Source of the DNA: Thermus composti
GTDB taxonomy: Bacteria; Deinococcota; Deinococci; Deinococcales; Thermaceae
NCBI RefSeq assembly: GCF_014647535.1
Contig: NZ_BMPJ01000002.1
Span: 1 to 56,975 of the forward strand
Length of the DNA: 56,975 nucleotides
Reading direction: 5' to 3'
Positions 1 through 7,572 of the stretch are shown in pieces (the stretch's first letter is position 1; each line of letters opens with the position of its first letter). The notes beneath the pieces were generated by a model. The model saw only the letters and a program-made list of their open reading frames with translations. It did not search any database and had not been told where the DNA came from. Made by a program: the position numbers and the translations under genes.

Positions 1-58
1 TCCCGGGCCTTTCTTGCGCCCCGAAAAACCTCTTTGCCGACCGTGGTAAGCTGCATCC

Positions 59-98
59 GTGGGGACCTCCTCTCCCTTGGAGTGGTCCCCACATTTTT
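59..98 (+). terminator. Intrinsic terminator at left edge
   Basis: A perfect 9-bp inverted repeat, GTGGGGACC (59-67) and GGTCCCCAC (84-92), is followed by ATTTTT (93-98). It would end rightward transcription coming from a gene left of the window. I recognise no gene in 1-176; a small GC repeat, CCGGCG/CGCCGG (144-149 and 155-160), lies between this terminator and the fabI promoter. Confidence 0.8.
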
Positions 99-176
99 AC
101 TCGTCCAGTCTCACATGTGTCTGTCCGAGTTCAAGGGCCCGCTCCGGCGAAGCCCGCCGGGGATGGACCCCTCGGG

Positions 177-182
177 TATAAT
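177..182 (+). promoter_or_regulatory. Leaderless -10 of fabI
   Basis: A consensus TATAAT ends 6 bases before the ATG at 189, so transcription should begin at or next to the start codon. No good -35 is visible. It rules out the 24-residue longer reading that begins at 117. Confidence 0.85.
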
Positions 183-188
183 CCCGGC

Positions 189-968
189 ATGCTAAGCCTG
201 GACCTTTCCGGGAAGAAGGCCCTGGTCATGGGAGTCACCAACCAGCGGAGCCTGGGCTTTGCCATCGCCGAGAAGCTCAAGGAGGCGGGGGCCGAGGTGG
301 CCTTAAGCTACCAGGCGGAAAGGCTCCGCCCCGAGGCGGAAAAACTCGCCGAGGCCCTGGGCGGGGCTTTGCTCTTCCAGGCGGACGTGACCAAGGACGA
401 GGAGCTTGACGCCCTCTTCGCCGGGGTGAAGGAGGCCTTCGGGGGGCTAGACTACCTGGTCCACGCCATCGCCTTCGCCCCCCGGGAGGCCATGGAGGGG
501 AGGTACATAGAAACCCGGCGCCAGGACTGGCTTTTGGCCCTGGAGGTCTCCGCCTACTCCCTGGTGGCCGTGGCCCAAAGGGCCGAGCCTCTTCTTAGGG
601 AAGGAGGCGGCATCGTCACCCTCACCTACTACGCCAGCGAGAAGGTGGTGCCCAAGTACAACGTCATGGCCATCGCCAAGGCCGCCCTCGAGGCCAGCGT
701 CCGCTACCTGGCCTATGAGCTCGGCCCCAAGGGGGTGCGGGTGAACGCCATCTCGGCAGGGCCGGTACGCACCGTGGCTGCAAGGAGCATCCCCGGCTTC
801 ACCAAGATGTACGAGCGGGTGGCCGAGACCGCCCCCCTCAAGCGCAACGTCACCCAGGAAGAGGTGGCCAACCTCGCCCTCTTCCTCCTCTCCCCCTGGG
901 GAAGCGGCATCACCGGCGAGGTGGTCTACGTGGACGCCGGGTACCACATCATGGGGATGGAGGTTTAG
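189..968 (+). CDS. fabI: Enoyl-ACP reductase FabI (NADH)
   Basis: Enoyl-[acyl-carrier-protein] reductase, 259 residues, which reduces the trans-2-enoyl-ACP double bond in the last step of each type II fatty-acid elongation cycle in the cytosol. It is a short-chain dehydrogenase with an N-terminal Rossmann fold (GVTNQRSLGFAIA, about residues 15-27) and the FabI signature Y-x9-Y-x6-K (LTYYASEKV... then KYNVMAIAK), giving the catalytic tyrosine and lysine. Length matches the family. The ATG at 189 is chosen because TATAAT sits 6 bases upstream and because fold and family begin there. It stands alone, between a terminator and the sugar-transport promoter at 970. It is distinguished from the paralogous FabG by the double-tyrosine motif. 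Confidence 0.95.
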   Translation: MLSLDLSGKKALVMGVTNQRSLGFAIAEKLKEAGAEVALSYQAERLRPEAEKLAEALGGALLFQADVTKDEELDALFAGVKEAFGGLDYLVHAIAFAPREAMEGRYIETRRQDWLLALEVSAYSLVAVAQRAEPLLREGGGIVTLTYYASEKVVPKYNVMAIAKAALEASVRYLAYELGPKGVRVNAISAGPVRTVAARSIPGFTKMYERVAETAPLKRNVTQEEVANLALFLLSPWGSGITGEVVYVDAGYHIMGMEV

Positions 969-969
969 G

Positions 970-999
970 TTGACACCCTAAAACGCTTTCCGGTATAAC
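970..999 (+). promoter_or_regulatory. Promoter of the sugar ABC operon
   Basis: A consensus -35 TTGACA (970-975), 18 bases of spacer and TATAAC (994-999). Transcription should start near 1006, about 15 bases before the ATG at 1022. Unlike most promoters here it has a recognisable -35. Confidence 0.8.
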
Positions 1000-1014
1000 C
1001 TCCCTAAAGGGAGG
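999..1014 (+). promoter_or_regulatory. Inverted repeat over the Shine-Dalgarno site
   Basis: CCTCCC-TAAA-GGGAGG is a perfect 6-bp inverted repeat with a 4-base loop. Its right arm is the Shine-Dalgarno sequence (GGGAGGTGA, 1009-1017) of the solute-binding protein gene. It may hide the ribosome site in RNA or be a DNA operator just downstream of the -10. Which of these applies is inference. Confidence 0.45.
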
Positions 1015-1021
1015 TGAAAGG

Positions 1022-2287
1022 ATGCGGAAGCTTTTAGGGTTGGCCCTTTTTGCCCTTCTGGGCGGGGCCTGGGCCCAGAGGGTGGTTTTCCTCTCCACCC
1101 AGCTCAGGCCCATTGAGGAAGCGCAGAAGGTGCGCCAGGTGATCCTCAAGGACTTCCCGGGCCAGGTGCAGTTCGTCCCCGAGGACTACCCCGTCTGGCT
1201 CAACCGGGTCCTGGCCGAAGCCCAAACGGGCCGGGGCACCGTGGGGGTTCTGGGCGGGCTCCACGGGGACTTTCCCCCCTTGGCGAGCCGGGGGCTTCTG
1301 GAGTCCCTGGACGGCCTCTTCGCCCGGCTTAAGGGCCGGGGCTTTCCCCTCAGCTTTGTGGAGTTGGGCAAGCTGGGCACCAGGGAGCAGCTCTACATCC
1401 CCTGGATGCAGGCCACCTACGTAATGGTGGCCCACAAGGAGGCCCTCCGCTACCTTCCCCAGGGGGCCGACCTCAACGCCCTCACCTACGAGGATCTGAA
1501 GAACTGGGCCAAGGCCATCTACGAGGCCACGGGCCAGCGGCGCCTGGGCTTCCCGGCGGGGCCTGGGGGGTTGATCCACCGCTTCCTCCAAGGCTACCTC
1601 TACCCCTCCTACACGGGCAGCCAGGTGCGCCGCTTTAAGAGCCCTGAGGCCGAGGCCATGTGGCGGGACTTCCAGGAGCTTTGGCGCTACGTCAACCCCC
1701 GGTCCACCGCCTACGAGTTCATGCAGGAGCCCCTCCTTTCCGGGGAGGTCTGGATCGCCTGGGACCACGCGGCCAGGCTCAAGGACGCTCTGGTACAACG
1801 GCCCCAGGACTTCGTGGCCTTCCCGGCCCCTGCGGGGCCCAAGGGGCGCGGCTTCATGCCGGTGGTGGCGGGGCTTGCCATCCCCAAGACGGCCCCCGAC
1901 AAGCGGGCCGCCGAGGCGCTCATAGACTACCTGACCCGGCCCGAGGTCCAGCTCCTCACCCTTAAGGAGGTGGGTTTCTTCCCCGTGGTCCAGGTGGCCT
2001 ACGGGGAGGACCTGCCCCAGGGGATCCGCCTCCTGGCCCAAGCGGTGAGCGCCCAGGCCTCGGCCCAGGACGCCCTGCCGAGCCTCCTCCCCGTGGGGCT
2101 TGGGGACAAGGGCGGGGAGTTCAACAAGGTCTACCGGGACACCTTCACCCGGATCGTGATCCGCGGGGAGAACGTCCGGCGGGCGCTGGACCTGGAGGCT
2201 CAGAACCTGGCCCGCATCCTCCGGGAAACGGGTGCCCCCTGCTGGCCTCCCGACACCCCAAGCCAGGGATCCTGTCCCGTAGAATAG
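1022..2287 (+). CDS. ABC sugar transporter, solute-binding protein
   Basis: Extracellular family 1 solute-binding protein, 421 residues. It begins with a short Sec signal peptide (MRKLLGLALFALLGGAWA), probably cut after AWA. No lipobox cysteine follows, so it is probably soluble in the periplasm-like space rather than a lipoprotein. The body has the two-lobe pattern of maltose-type binding proteins, including a late 'AAEALIDYLTRPEVQ' segment. Two cysteines near the C-terminus (CWPPDTPSQGSC) could form a disulphide. It is first in an operon with a GH63 hydrolase, two permeases and an ATPase, so the ligand is probably the hydrolase substrate or a related glycoside. Start chosen from a strong GGAGGTGA ribosome site. 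Substrate is not provable from sequence. Confidence 0.88.
   Translation: MRKLLGLALFALLGGAWAQRVVFLSTQLRPIEEAQKVRQVILKDFPGQVQFVPEDYPVWLNRVLAEAQTGRGTVGVLGGLHGDFPPLASRGLLESLDGLFARLKGRGFPLSFVELGKLGTREQLYIPWMQATYVMVAHKEALRYLPQGADLNALTYEDLKNWAKAIYEATGQRRLGFPAGPGGLIHRFLQGYLYPSYTGSQVRRFKSPEAEAMWRDFQELWRYVNPRSTAYEFMQEPLLSGEVWIAWDHAARLKDALVQRPQDFVAFPAPAGPKGRGFMPVVAGLAIPKTAPDKRAAEALIDYLTRPEVQLLTLKEVGFFPVVQVAYGEDLPQGIRLLAQAVSAQASAQDALPSLLPVGLGDKGGEFNKVYRDTFTRIVIRGENVRRALDLEAQNLARILRETGAPCWPPDTPSQGSCPVE
2280..2285 (+). promoter_or_regulatory. Internal leaderless -10 before the GH63 gene
   Basis: TAGAAT ends 6 bases before the ATG at 2292 and its last T is the first base of the preceding gene's TAG stop. 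It could give a second, leaderless transcript of the hydrolase and permeases. There is no Shine-Dalgarno sequence here. Confidence 0.55.
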
Positions 2288-2291
2288 CCCC

Positions 2292-3551
2292 ATGACGGCT
2301 CTCCGGGTGCGCGCCCTGGAAGTTCTCCAGGCCAATAGCCGGGGGGCCTTTACCATCCCGGCGCGGGGGCTTTACCCGTACCAGTGGCTTTGGGACTCGG
2401 GCTTCATCGCTCTAGGCTGGGCCCAGGTGGACATGGAGCGGGCCTGGCAGGAGCTCCTCTGCCTCTTTGACTACGGCCAGTCCCCCGACGGGATGCTTCC
2501 CCACATCGTTTTTCACGAGCAAAGCCGGGACTACTTCCCGGGCCCCGAGGTCTGGGGGCGGGAGGCCCTGGCCCGCCCCGCCACCTCGGGGATCACCCAA
2601 CCCCCCGTGGTGGGGAGCGTCCTCCTCTACCTCTACGAGAAGGACCCCGACCGCGAGCGGGCCCGGGAAAGGGCCCGCTACCTCTTCCCCAAGGCCCTGG
2701 CCTTTCACCGCTGGCTCTACCTGGCCCGGGACCCGTGGCGCACGGGGCTTGTGGCCATCGTCCACCCCTGGGAGTCGGGCATGGACAACAGCCCCGCCTG
2801 GGACAAGCCCCTAAGCCGGGTGCCCTTGGAAGACCTTCCTCCTTACGAGCGCCGGGACGTGCGGCACGTTTCCCCCGAGGAAAGGCCCAAGAAGGAGGAC
2901 TACGACCGGTACCTTTCCCTCCTCTTCCTCTTCCGCAGGTTGGGCTACGATCCCCGGGCCATCTACGAGCACAGCCCCTTCAAGGTGGTGGACGTGGGCT
3001 TCAACGCCATCCTCCACCGGGCCAACCGGGACCTCTACACCCTGGCCGTCCTCCTGGGGGAGGACCCCGGGGACCTGGAGGAGTGGATCCTGCGGGGAGA
3101 GGTGGGCCTCGAGGCCCTCTGGGACCGGGAGCGGGGCTTTTACTTCAGCCTGGACCTGGTGGCCGGGGAGCGGATCCCCGTGAAGACCTCCGCGGGCTTC
3201 CTCCCCCTCTACGCCGGCACCCCCCACGCCGGTCGGGCGGGGTTCTTGGCCGAGGAGATCCGGCGCTGGGGGGAGAAGGTGGCCTACCTCCTTCCCAGCG
3301 CGGACCCCGAAAGCCCCGCCTTTGAGCCCAAACGGTACTGGCGGGGGCCGATCTGGATCAACGTGAACTACCTGGTGGCCGAGGGGCTTAAGGACTACGG
3401 TTTCCTTTCCCTGGCAGAAAGGCTCAAGGCGGACGCCCTCGCCCTCATGGAAAGGGAAGGCTTCCGGGAGTACTACGACCCCCTCACGGGGCAGGGCCGT
3501 GGGGGAGAAGCCTTCTCCTGGAGCGCCGCCCTCGCCCTTTACTGGACATGA
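2292..3551 (+). CDS. mgh: GH63 mannosylglycerate hydrolase-type glycosidase
   Basis: Glycoside hydrolase family 63 protein, 419 residues, very like the Thermus mannosylglycerate hydrolase, which splits the compatible solutes mannosylglycerate and glucosylglycerate into sugar and glycerate. Family landmarks in order: YPYQWLWDSGF near residue 28, HPWESGMDNSPAWD near 160, KTSAGFLPLYAGTPH near 300, YWRGPIWINVN near 350 and a C-terminal GGEAFSWSAA segment. These form the (alpha/alpha)6 barrel active site. There is no signal peptide, so it acts in the cytosol. It lies inside the ABC operon, after the binding protein and overlapping the next permease by ATGA, which suggests import followed by hydrolysis. 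Fold and family are firm; the exact substrate rests on similarity to the characterised enzyme. Confidence 0.87.
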   Translation: MTALRVRALEVLQANSRGAFTIPARGLYPYQWLWDSGFIALGWAQVDMERAWQELLCLFDYGQSPDGMLPHIVFHEQSRDYFPGPEVWGREALARPATSGITQPPVVGSVLLYLYEKDPDRERARERARYLFPKALAFHRWLYLARDPWRTGLVAIVHPWESGMDNSPAWDKPLSRVPLEDLPPYERRDVRHVSPEERPKKEDYDRYLSLLFLFRRLGYDPRAIYEHSPFKVVDVGFNAILHRANRDLYTLAVLLGEDPGDLEEWILRGEVGLEALWDRERGFYFSLDLVAGERIPVKTSAGFLPLYAGTPHAGRAGFLAEEIRRWGEKVAYLLPSADPESPAFEPKRYWRGPIWINVNYLVAEGLKDYGFLSLAERLKADALALMEREGFREYYDPLTGQGRGGEAFSWSAALALYWT

Positions 3552-4393
3552 ACACCCGATACCTGCCCTACCTCCTCATCCTGCCCAGCGTCCTCTTCCT
3601 CCTCCTCTTTTTCGGCTGGCCGGTGCTGAGCGCCTTCCTCCTGGCCTTCCGGGAAGGGGAGGGGTGGGGGCTTGGGCAGTTCCGGCGCATGGCCCAGGAC
3701 CTCTACTTCCAAGACGCTCTCCGGAACACCCTCCTCCTCACCGCCGTCATCGTGCCCCTGCAGGTGGCCCTAGCCCTGGGGATGGCCCTTCTCCTCCCCC
3801 GCCTCGGGGGAGGCCGGGACCTTTTCCTCTACTTCTGGACCATCCCCTTGGGGATCTCCGACCTGGCGGCAGGCATCGTCTGGCTCGCCATCTTCACCGA
3901 GCGGGGCTACCTGAATAGCCTCCTCCACGCCCTGGGCCTTCTGGACACCCCCACGGGCTGGCTTACCTACGAGCACCCCACCGCCCTCTTCCTCTCCGTG
4001 GTGGCGGCGGAGGTCTGGCGGGCCACCCCTTTGGTCCTCCTGATCCTGGTGGCGGGCCTCCAGCTCATCCCCAAGGAGCTGATCGAGGCCGCCGAGGTCT
4101 TCGGGGCCACCCCCTGGGTCCGCTTCTGGCGGATCACCCTCCCCCTCCTCAAGCCGAGTCTGCAGGTGGCCCTGATCCTGCGCACCGTCTTGGCCTTTGA
4201 GGTCTTCGCCGTGGTGGTGGCCTTGGGCGGTCGGAACCTCCCGGTCTTGGCGGGGGAGGCCTACTTCTGGTACGCCGACTACCAAAACCCCGGGGTAGCG
4301 GCGGCCTACGCCGTCCTCATCCTGGGCATCTCCTTGGCCGCCACCTTCCTTTACCTTAAGGCGCTCCGCGTGCGGGAGGAGGTGTACGGATGA
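3548..4393 (+). CDS. ABC sugar permease, MalF type
   Basis: Inner-membrane permease subunit, 281 residues, with about six hydrophobic helices and the cytoplasmic EAA loop that docks on the ATPase (ELIEAAEVFGATPWVRFWRI near 178-200). It belongs to the binding-protein-dependent carbohydrate permeases (MalF/UgpA type) but lacks the long periplasmic insert of E. coli MalF. The ATG overlaps the hydrolase stop (ATGA, 3548-3551), implying coupled translation. It should form a heterodimer with the next gene product. Confidence 0.9.
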   Translation: MNTRYLPYLLILPSVLFLLLFFGWPVLSAFLLAFREGEGWGLGQFRRMAQDLYFQDALRNTLLLTAVIVPLQVALALGMALLLPRLGGGRDLFLYFWTIPLGISDLAAGIVWLAIFTERGYLNSLLHALGLLDTPTGWLTYEHPTALFLSVVAAEVWRATPLVLLILVAGLQLIPKELIEAAEVFGATPWVRFWRITLPLLKPSLQVALILRTVLAFEVFAVVVALGGRNLPVLAGEAYFWYADYQNPGVAAAYAVLILGISLAATFLYLKALRVREEVYG

Positions 4394-5184
4394 GGGTCTG
4401 GCCCTGGCTTTTAGCCCTGGCCTTTACCTTATGGGTGTTACTTCCCATCTACCTCATCGCCCTGAGCGCCTTCTCCCCGCGGGAAGCCGTCTACGCCTGG
4501 CCCAAGGCCTTCCTTCCCGGAAGCCTCTCCCTGGAAACCCTTCGCTTCTTCTTCGGAGTGGAAGGCGTCTGGCGGGCCACGGCCACCAGCCTGGTGGTGG
4601 CGGGGCTCACCGTGGCCTTCAGCCTCCTATTGGGGGCCCCGGCGGGCTACGCCCTGGCCCGGTTCCCCTTCCCGGGGCGGGACGCCTTCCGGGTGCTTCT
4701 GATCCTCACCCGGGCCTTTCCCATCGTGGTCCTGGCCCTTCCCTTGGCGGTCCTCTTCCTCCGGGTGGGCCTTTACGACACCCCCTTGGGGGTGGCCCTA
4801 GTCCACACCGCCCTCACCCTGCCCTTCGCCGTTTTGGTGAGCGCAAGCCTTTTCCTCTCCATCCCAAAGGAGCTGGAGGAGGCCGCCTGGACCCTGGGGT
4901 GCACCCGGACCCAGGCCTTCGTCAAGGTGGTCCTGCCCCTGGCCCTGCCTGGGCTTGCCGCCACCGCCATCTTCGCCTTCATCACCTCCTGGAACGAAGT
5001 CTTCGCCGCCAGCGTCCTCACCCTCCAGAACAAAACCCTCACCGCCTACCTCCTCACCCTTTTGGACGAGTCCCCCCTGCCCTTTAAGTTCGCCGGGGGG
5101 TTTTTCCTGGTGGTCCCCGCCTTGGTCTTTCTCTTCTTGGTGCGCCGCTACCTCTTCACCCTTTGGGGGATCAGCCACCGCTAG
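4390..5184 (+). CDS. ABC sugar permease, MalG type
   Basis: Second inner-membrane permease of the sugar importer, 264 residues and six predicted helices. The EAA loop reads KELEEAAWTLGCTRTQAF followed by VVLPLALPGL, then ITSWNEVFAA, typical of MalG/UgpE proteins. Start and upstream stop share ATGA (4390-4393). With the MalF-type partner and the ATPase it makes the import channel for the ligand captured by the binding protein. Confidence 0.9.
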   Translation: MRVWPWLLALAFTLWVLLPIYLIALSAFSPREAVYAWPKAFLPGSLSLETLRFFFGVEGVWRATATSLVVAGLTVAFSLLLGAPAGYALARFPFPGRDAFRVLLILTRAFPIVVLALPLAVLFLRVGLYDTPLGVALVHTALTLPFAVLVSASLFLSIPKELEEAAWTLGCTRTQAFVKVVLPLALPGLAATAIFAFITSWNEVFAASVLTLQNKTLTAYLLTLLDESPLPFKFAGGFFLVVPALVFLFLVRRYLFTLWGISHR

Positions 5185-5194
5185 GGAGAACGCC

Positions 5195-6241
5195 ATGGGT
5201 AGCATCCGGGTGGAAAACGTGGTCAAGCGCTTCGGCAAGGTGGAGGCCCTGAAAGGGGTGCGCCTCCAGGTCCAAGACCAGGAGTTCTTGGTCCTTCTGG
5301 GACCCTCGGGCTGCGGCAAGACCACCCTCCTCCGCATCGTGGCGGGCCTGGAAACCCCCACCCAAGGGGAGGTTTATATCGGCGAGCGGCGGGTCACCCA
5401 CCTCCCTCCAAGGCTTCGGGGCATCGCCATGGTCTTCCAAAACTACGCCATCTTTCCCCACCTCACGGTCTACGAGAACGTGGCCTTCGGCCTAAGGATG
5501 AAACGCCGCCCCGAGGCGGCGATCCGCCAAAAAGTCCGGGAGGTGGCCGCCCTCCTACGCATAGAGGAGCTTCTGGAACGCTACCCGGCCCAGCTTTCCG
5601 GGGGGCAGCGCCAACGGGTGGCCGTGGCCCGGGCTTTGGCGGTGGAGCCCGAGGTCCTCCTCATGGACGAGCCTCTTTCCAACCTGGACGCCCTCCTGCG
5701 CCTGGAGATGCGGGCCGAACTGAAGCGCCTCCTCAAGGAAACCCGCACCACCACCCTCTACGTCACCCACGACCAGGTGGAAGCCATGAGCCTGGCGGAC
5801 CGCATCGCCGTGATGCGCCAAGGGGAGATCGTGCAGCTGGGCACCCCCACGGAGATCTACCACCATCCCGCCGACACCTTCGTGGGAGGCTTCATCGGCA
5901 ACCCGCCCATGAACTTCCTCCCCGTGGTGGCGGAAGGGGGGCAGGTGGTCCTGGACGGGCTCAGGCTCCCAAGCCCTGCGGAACGTGGCCCCCTGCTCCT
6001 CGGGATCCGGGCCGAGGACCTGGAGGTCTTCCCAGAACCCGTGGAGGGAGGCTTCGCCGCCCGGGTCCTGGTGGTGGAGCCCCTAGGCCCCCACCTTCAG
6101 CTCACCTTGGAGCGGGAAGGGACCACCTTCCGGGCCCTGGCCGACCCCGGCTTCGCCGCGGCCCCCGGGGCCACCCTCTACCTCCGGCCCAAAGAAGGGC
6201 GGGTGCGCTTCTTTCATCCCGAGACGGGAAAAGCCCTTTAA
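5195..6241 (+). CDS. ABC sugar importer ATPase, MalK/UgpC family
   Basis: ATPase subunit of the carbohydrate importer, 348 residues. Visible motifs: Walker [11 protein letters not shown]-loop [10 protein letters not shown], signature [15 protein letters not shown], Walker [14 protein letters not shown] and switch histidine YVTHDQVEA, followed by a C-terminal OB-like regulatory domain of about 120 residues ([11 protein letters not shown] onward). Start is the ATG at 5195 with GGGAG at 5184-5188; the same frame is open further upstream across the permease gene but codes nothing there. This is the last gene of the operon, and its TAA stop lies in the end of an intergenic repeat. UgpC/MsmX-type ATPases can serve several importers. 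Confidence 0.93.
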   Translation: MGSIRVENVVKRFGKVEALKGVRLQVQDQEFLVLLGPSGCGKTTLLRIVAGLETPTQGEVYIGERRVTHLPPRLRGIAMVFQNYAIFPHLTVYENVAFGLRMKRRPEAAIRQKVREVAALLRIEELLERYPAQLSGGQRQRVAVARALAVEPEVLLMDEPLSNLDALLRLEMRAELKRLLKETRTTTLYVTHDQVEAMSLADRIAVMRQGEIVQLGTPTEIYHHPADTFVGGFIGNPPMNFLPVVAEGGQVVLDGLRLPSPAERGPLLLGIRAEDLEVFPEPVEGGFAARVLVVEPLGPHLQLTLEREGTTFRALADPGFAAAPGATLYLRPKEGRVRFFHPETGKAL

Positions 6242-6322
6242 GTACCTCGCCGCGGTGGGGGCCCCAAAGGGAGCTTCCCAAGGCACCCCATGTGGCGGAA
6301 GCCACCGTGCGGCCACTTAGCC
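6235..6322 (-). repeat. Intergenic repeat, copy 1 (reverse orientation)
   Basis: Read on the minus strand this 88-base stretch shares blocks with copies at 43811 and 48661: GGCTAAGTGGCC, then GCACGGTGG, GGGGTGCC, GGGAAGCTCC, CACCGCGGCG and finally GTACTTAAAGG. The last block, read on the plus strand, is CCTTTAAGTAC and holds the TAA stop of the ABC ATPase gene. A small stem GTGGC/GCCAC lies in its left half. It fills the gap between the sugar operon and ispG. Confidence 0.7.
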
Positions 6323-6347
6323 TCCTGATCCCTCCCGGTCCTTGGGC

Positions 6348-6353
6348 TACCAT
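6348..6353 (+). promoter_or_regulatory. Possible leaderless -10 of ispG
   Basis: TACCAT overlaps the ATG at 6352 and ends 7 bases before a second in-frame ATG at 6361. By the spacing used across this window, translation could start at 6361, three residues shorter than the homologue-based start. Confidence 0.4.
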
Positions 6354-7572
6354 GGAGGGGATGAGGCGTTCTACCCCCACGGTCTGGGTGGGTTCCGTCC
6401 CCTTGGGCGGGGCCCATCCCATCGCCGTCCAGTCCATGACCAACACCCCCACCCGGGACGTGGAGGCCACCACCGCCCAGGTCCTGGAGCTCTACCGGGC
6501 GGGGAGCGAGATCGTCCGGATCACGGTGAACGACGAGGAGGCGGCGAAGGCCGTGCCCGAGATCAAGCGGAGGCTCCTCGCCGAGGGGGTGGAGGTGCCC
6601 CTGGTGGGGGACTTCCACTTCAACGGCCACCTCCTCCTGCGCAAGTACCCCAAGATGGCGGAGGCCCTGGACAAGTTCCGCATCAACCCAGGGACCCTGG
6701 GCCGGGGCCGCCACAAGGACGAGCACTTCGCCGAGATGGTCCGCATGGCCATGGACCTGGGGAAGCCCGTTAGGATCGGGGCCAACTGGGGAAGCCTAGA
6801 CCCCGCCCTCCTCACCGAGCTCATGGACCAAAACGCCAAGCGCCCCCACCCCAAAAGCGCCCACGAGGTGGTGCTGGAGGCCCTGGTGGAAAGCGCCGTG
6901 CGCGCCTATGAAGCCGCCTTGGAGATGGGCCTTGGGGAGGACAAGATCGTCCTCTCTGCCAAGGTGTCCAAGGCGCGGGACCTGGTATGGGTCTACCGGG
7001 AGCTCGCCCGCCGCACCCAGGCCCCCCTCCACCTGGGCCTCACCGAGGCAGGCATGGGGGTGAAGGGGATCGTGGCCTCGGCCGCCGCCTTGGCCCCCCT
7101 TCTTTTGGAGGGGATCGGGGACACCATCCGCGTCTCCCTCACCCCGGCCCCGGGGGAGCCCCGCACCAAGGAGGTGGAGGTGGCCCAGGAGATCCTCCAG
7201 GCCCTGGGCCTCAGGACCTTCGCCCCCGAGGTGACGAGCTGCCCCGGGTGCGGCCGCACCACCAGCACCTTCTTCCAGGAACTGGCCGAGGAGGTGGCCC
7301 GCCACCTGAAGGCCAAGCTTCCCGAGTGGAAGGCCCGCTACCCCGGGGTGGAGGGGCTCAAGGTGGCGGTGATGGGCTGCGTGGTGAACGGCCCCGGGGA
7401 GAGCAAGCACGCCCACATCGGCATCTCCCTCCCGGGGGCGGGGGAGGAGCCCAAGGCCCCGGTCTACGCCGACGGCAAGCTCCTCACCATCCTCAAGGGG
7501 GAAAGGATCGCCGAGGAGTTCCTTAGGCTCGTGGAAGACTACGTGAAGACCCGCTTCGCCCCCAAGGCCTGA
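6352..7572 (+). CDS. ispG: 4-hydroxy-3-methylbut-2-enyl diphosphate synthase IspG
   Basis: IspG (GcpE), 406 residues, makes HMBPP from methylerythritol cyclodiphosphate in the MEP isoprenoid pathway, using a [4Fe-4S] cluster. The N-terminal TIM barrel is followed by the cluster domain; ligands are Cys297, Cys300 (SCPGCG), Cys343 (GCVVNGPGE) and Glu350, the same positions as in the Thermus structure. As in other Thermus proteins, and unlike the shorter E. coli form, it is about 400 residues. The ATG at 6352 gives the usual length; an ATG at 6361 fits a -10 at 6348. Its TGA stop overlaps the next ATG by one base (TGATG), so it is cotranscribed with tgt. Confidence 0.95.
   Translation: MEGMRRSTPTVWVGSVPLGGAHPIAVQSMTNTPTRDVEATTAQVLELYRAGSEIVRITVNDEEAAKAVPEIKRRLLAEGVEVPLVGDFHFNGHLLLRKYPKMAEALDKFRINPGTLGRGRHKDEHFAEMVRMAMDLGKPVRIGANWGSLDPALLTELMDQNAKRPHPKSAHEVVLEALVESAVRAYEAALEMGLGEDKIVLSAKVSKARDLVWVYRELARRTQAPLHLGLTEAGMGVKGIVASAAALAPLLLEGIGDTIRVSLTPAPGEPRTKEVEVAQEILQALGLRTFAPEVTSCPGCGRTTSTFFQELAEEVARHLKAKLPEWKARYPGVEGLKVAVMGCVVNGPGESKHAHIGISLPGAGEEPKAPVYADGKLLTILKGERIAEEFLRLVEDYVKTRFAPKA

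Noticed and set aside
47-98. TAAGCT at 47-52 followed by GTG at 59 as a leaderless mini-gene
   Set aside because: The reading frame runs through the terminator hairpin and gives a protein-unlike sequence; the hairpin with T-run is better explained as a terminator.
117-188. N-terminal extension of FabI by 24 residues
   Set aside because: The extra segment is not FabI-like and would put the TATAAT promoter inside the gene.
1034-2356. Long open frame of 440 codons on the minus strand opposite the solute-binding protein
   Set aside because: High GC keeps antisense frames open; its product is low-complexity Gly/Pro/Arg/His-rich, without motifs, promoter or ribosome site. The same applies to other long antisense frames, for example opposite leuS, alr and the antiporter.
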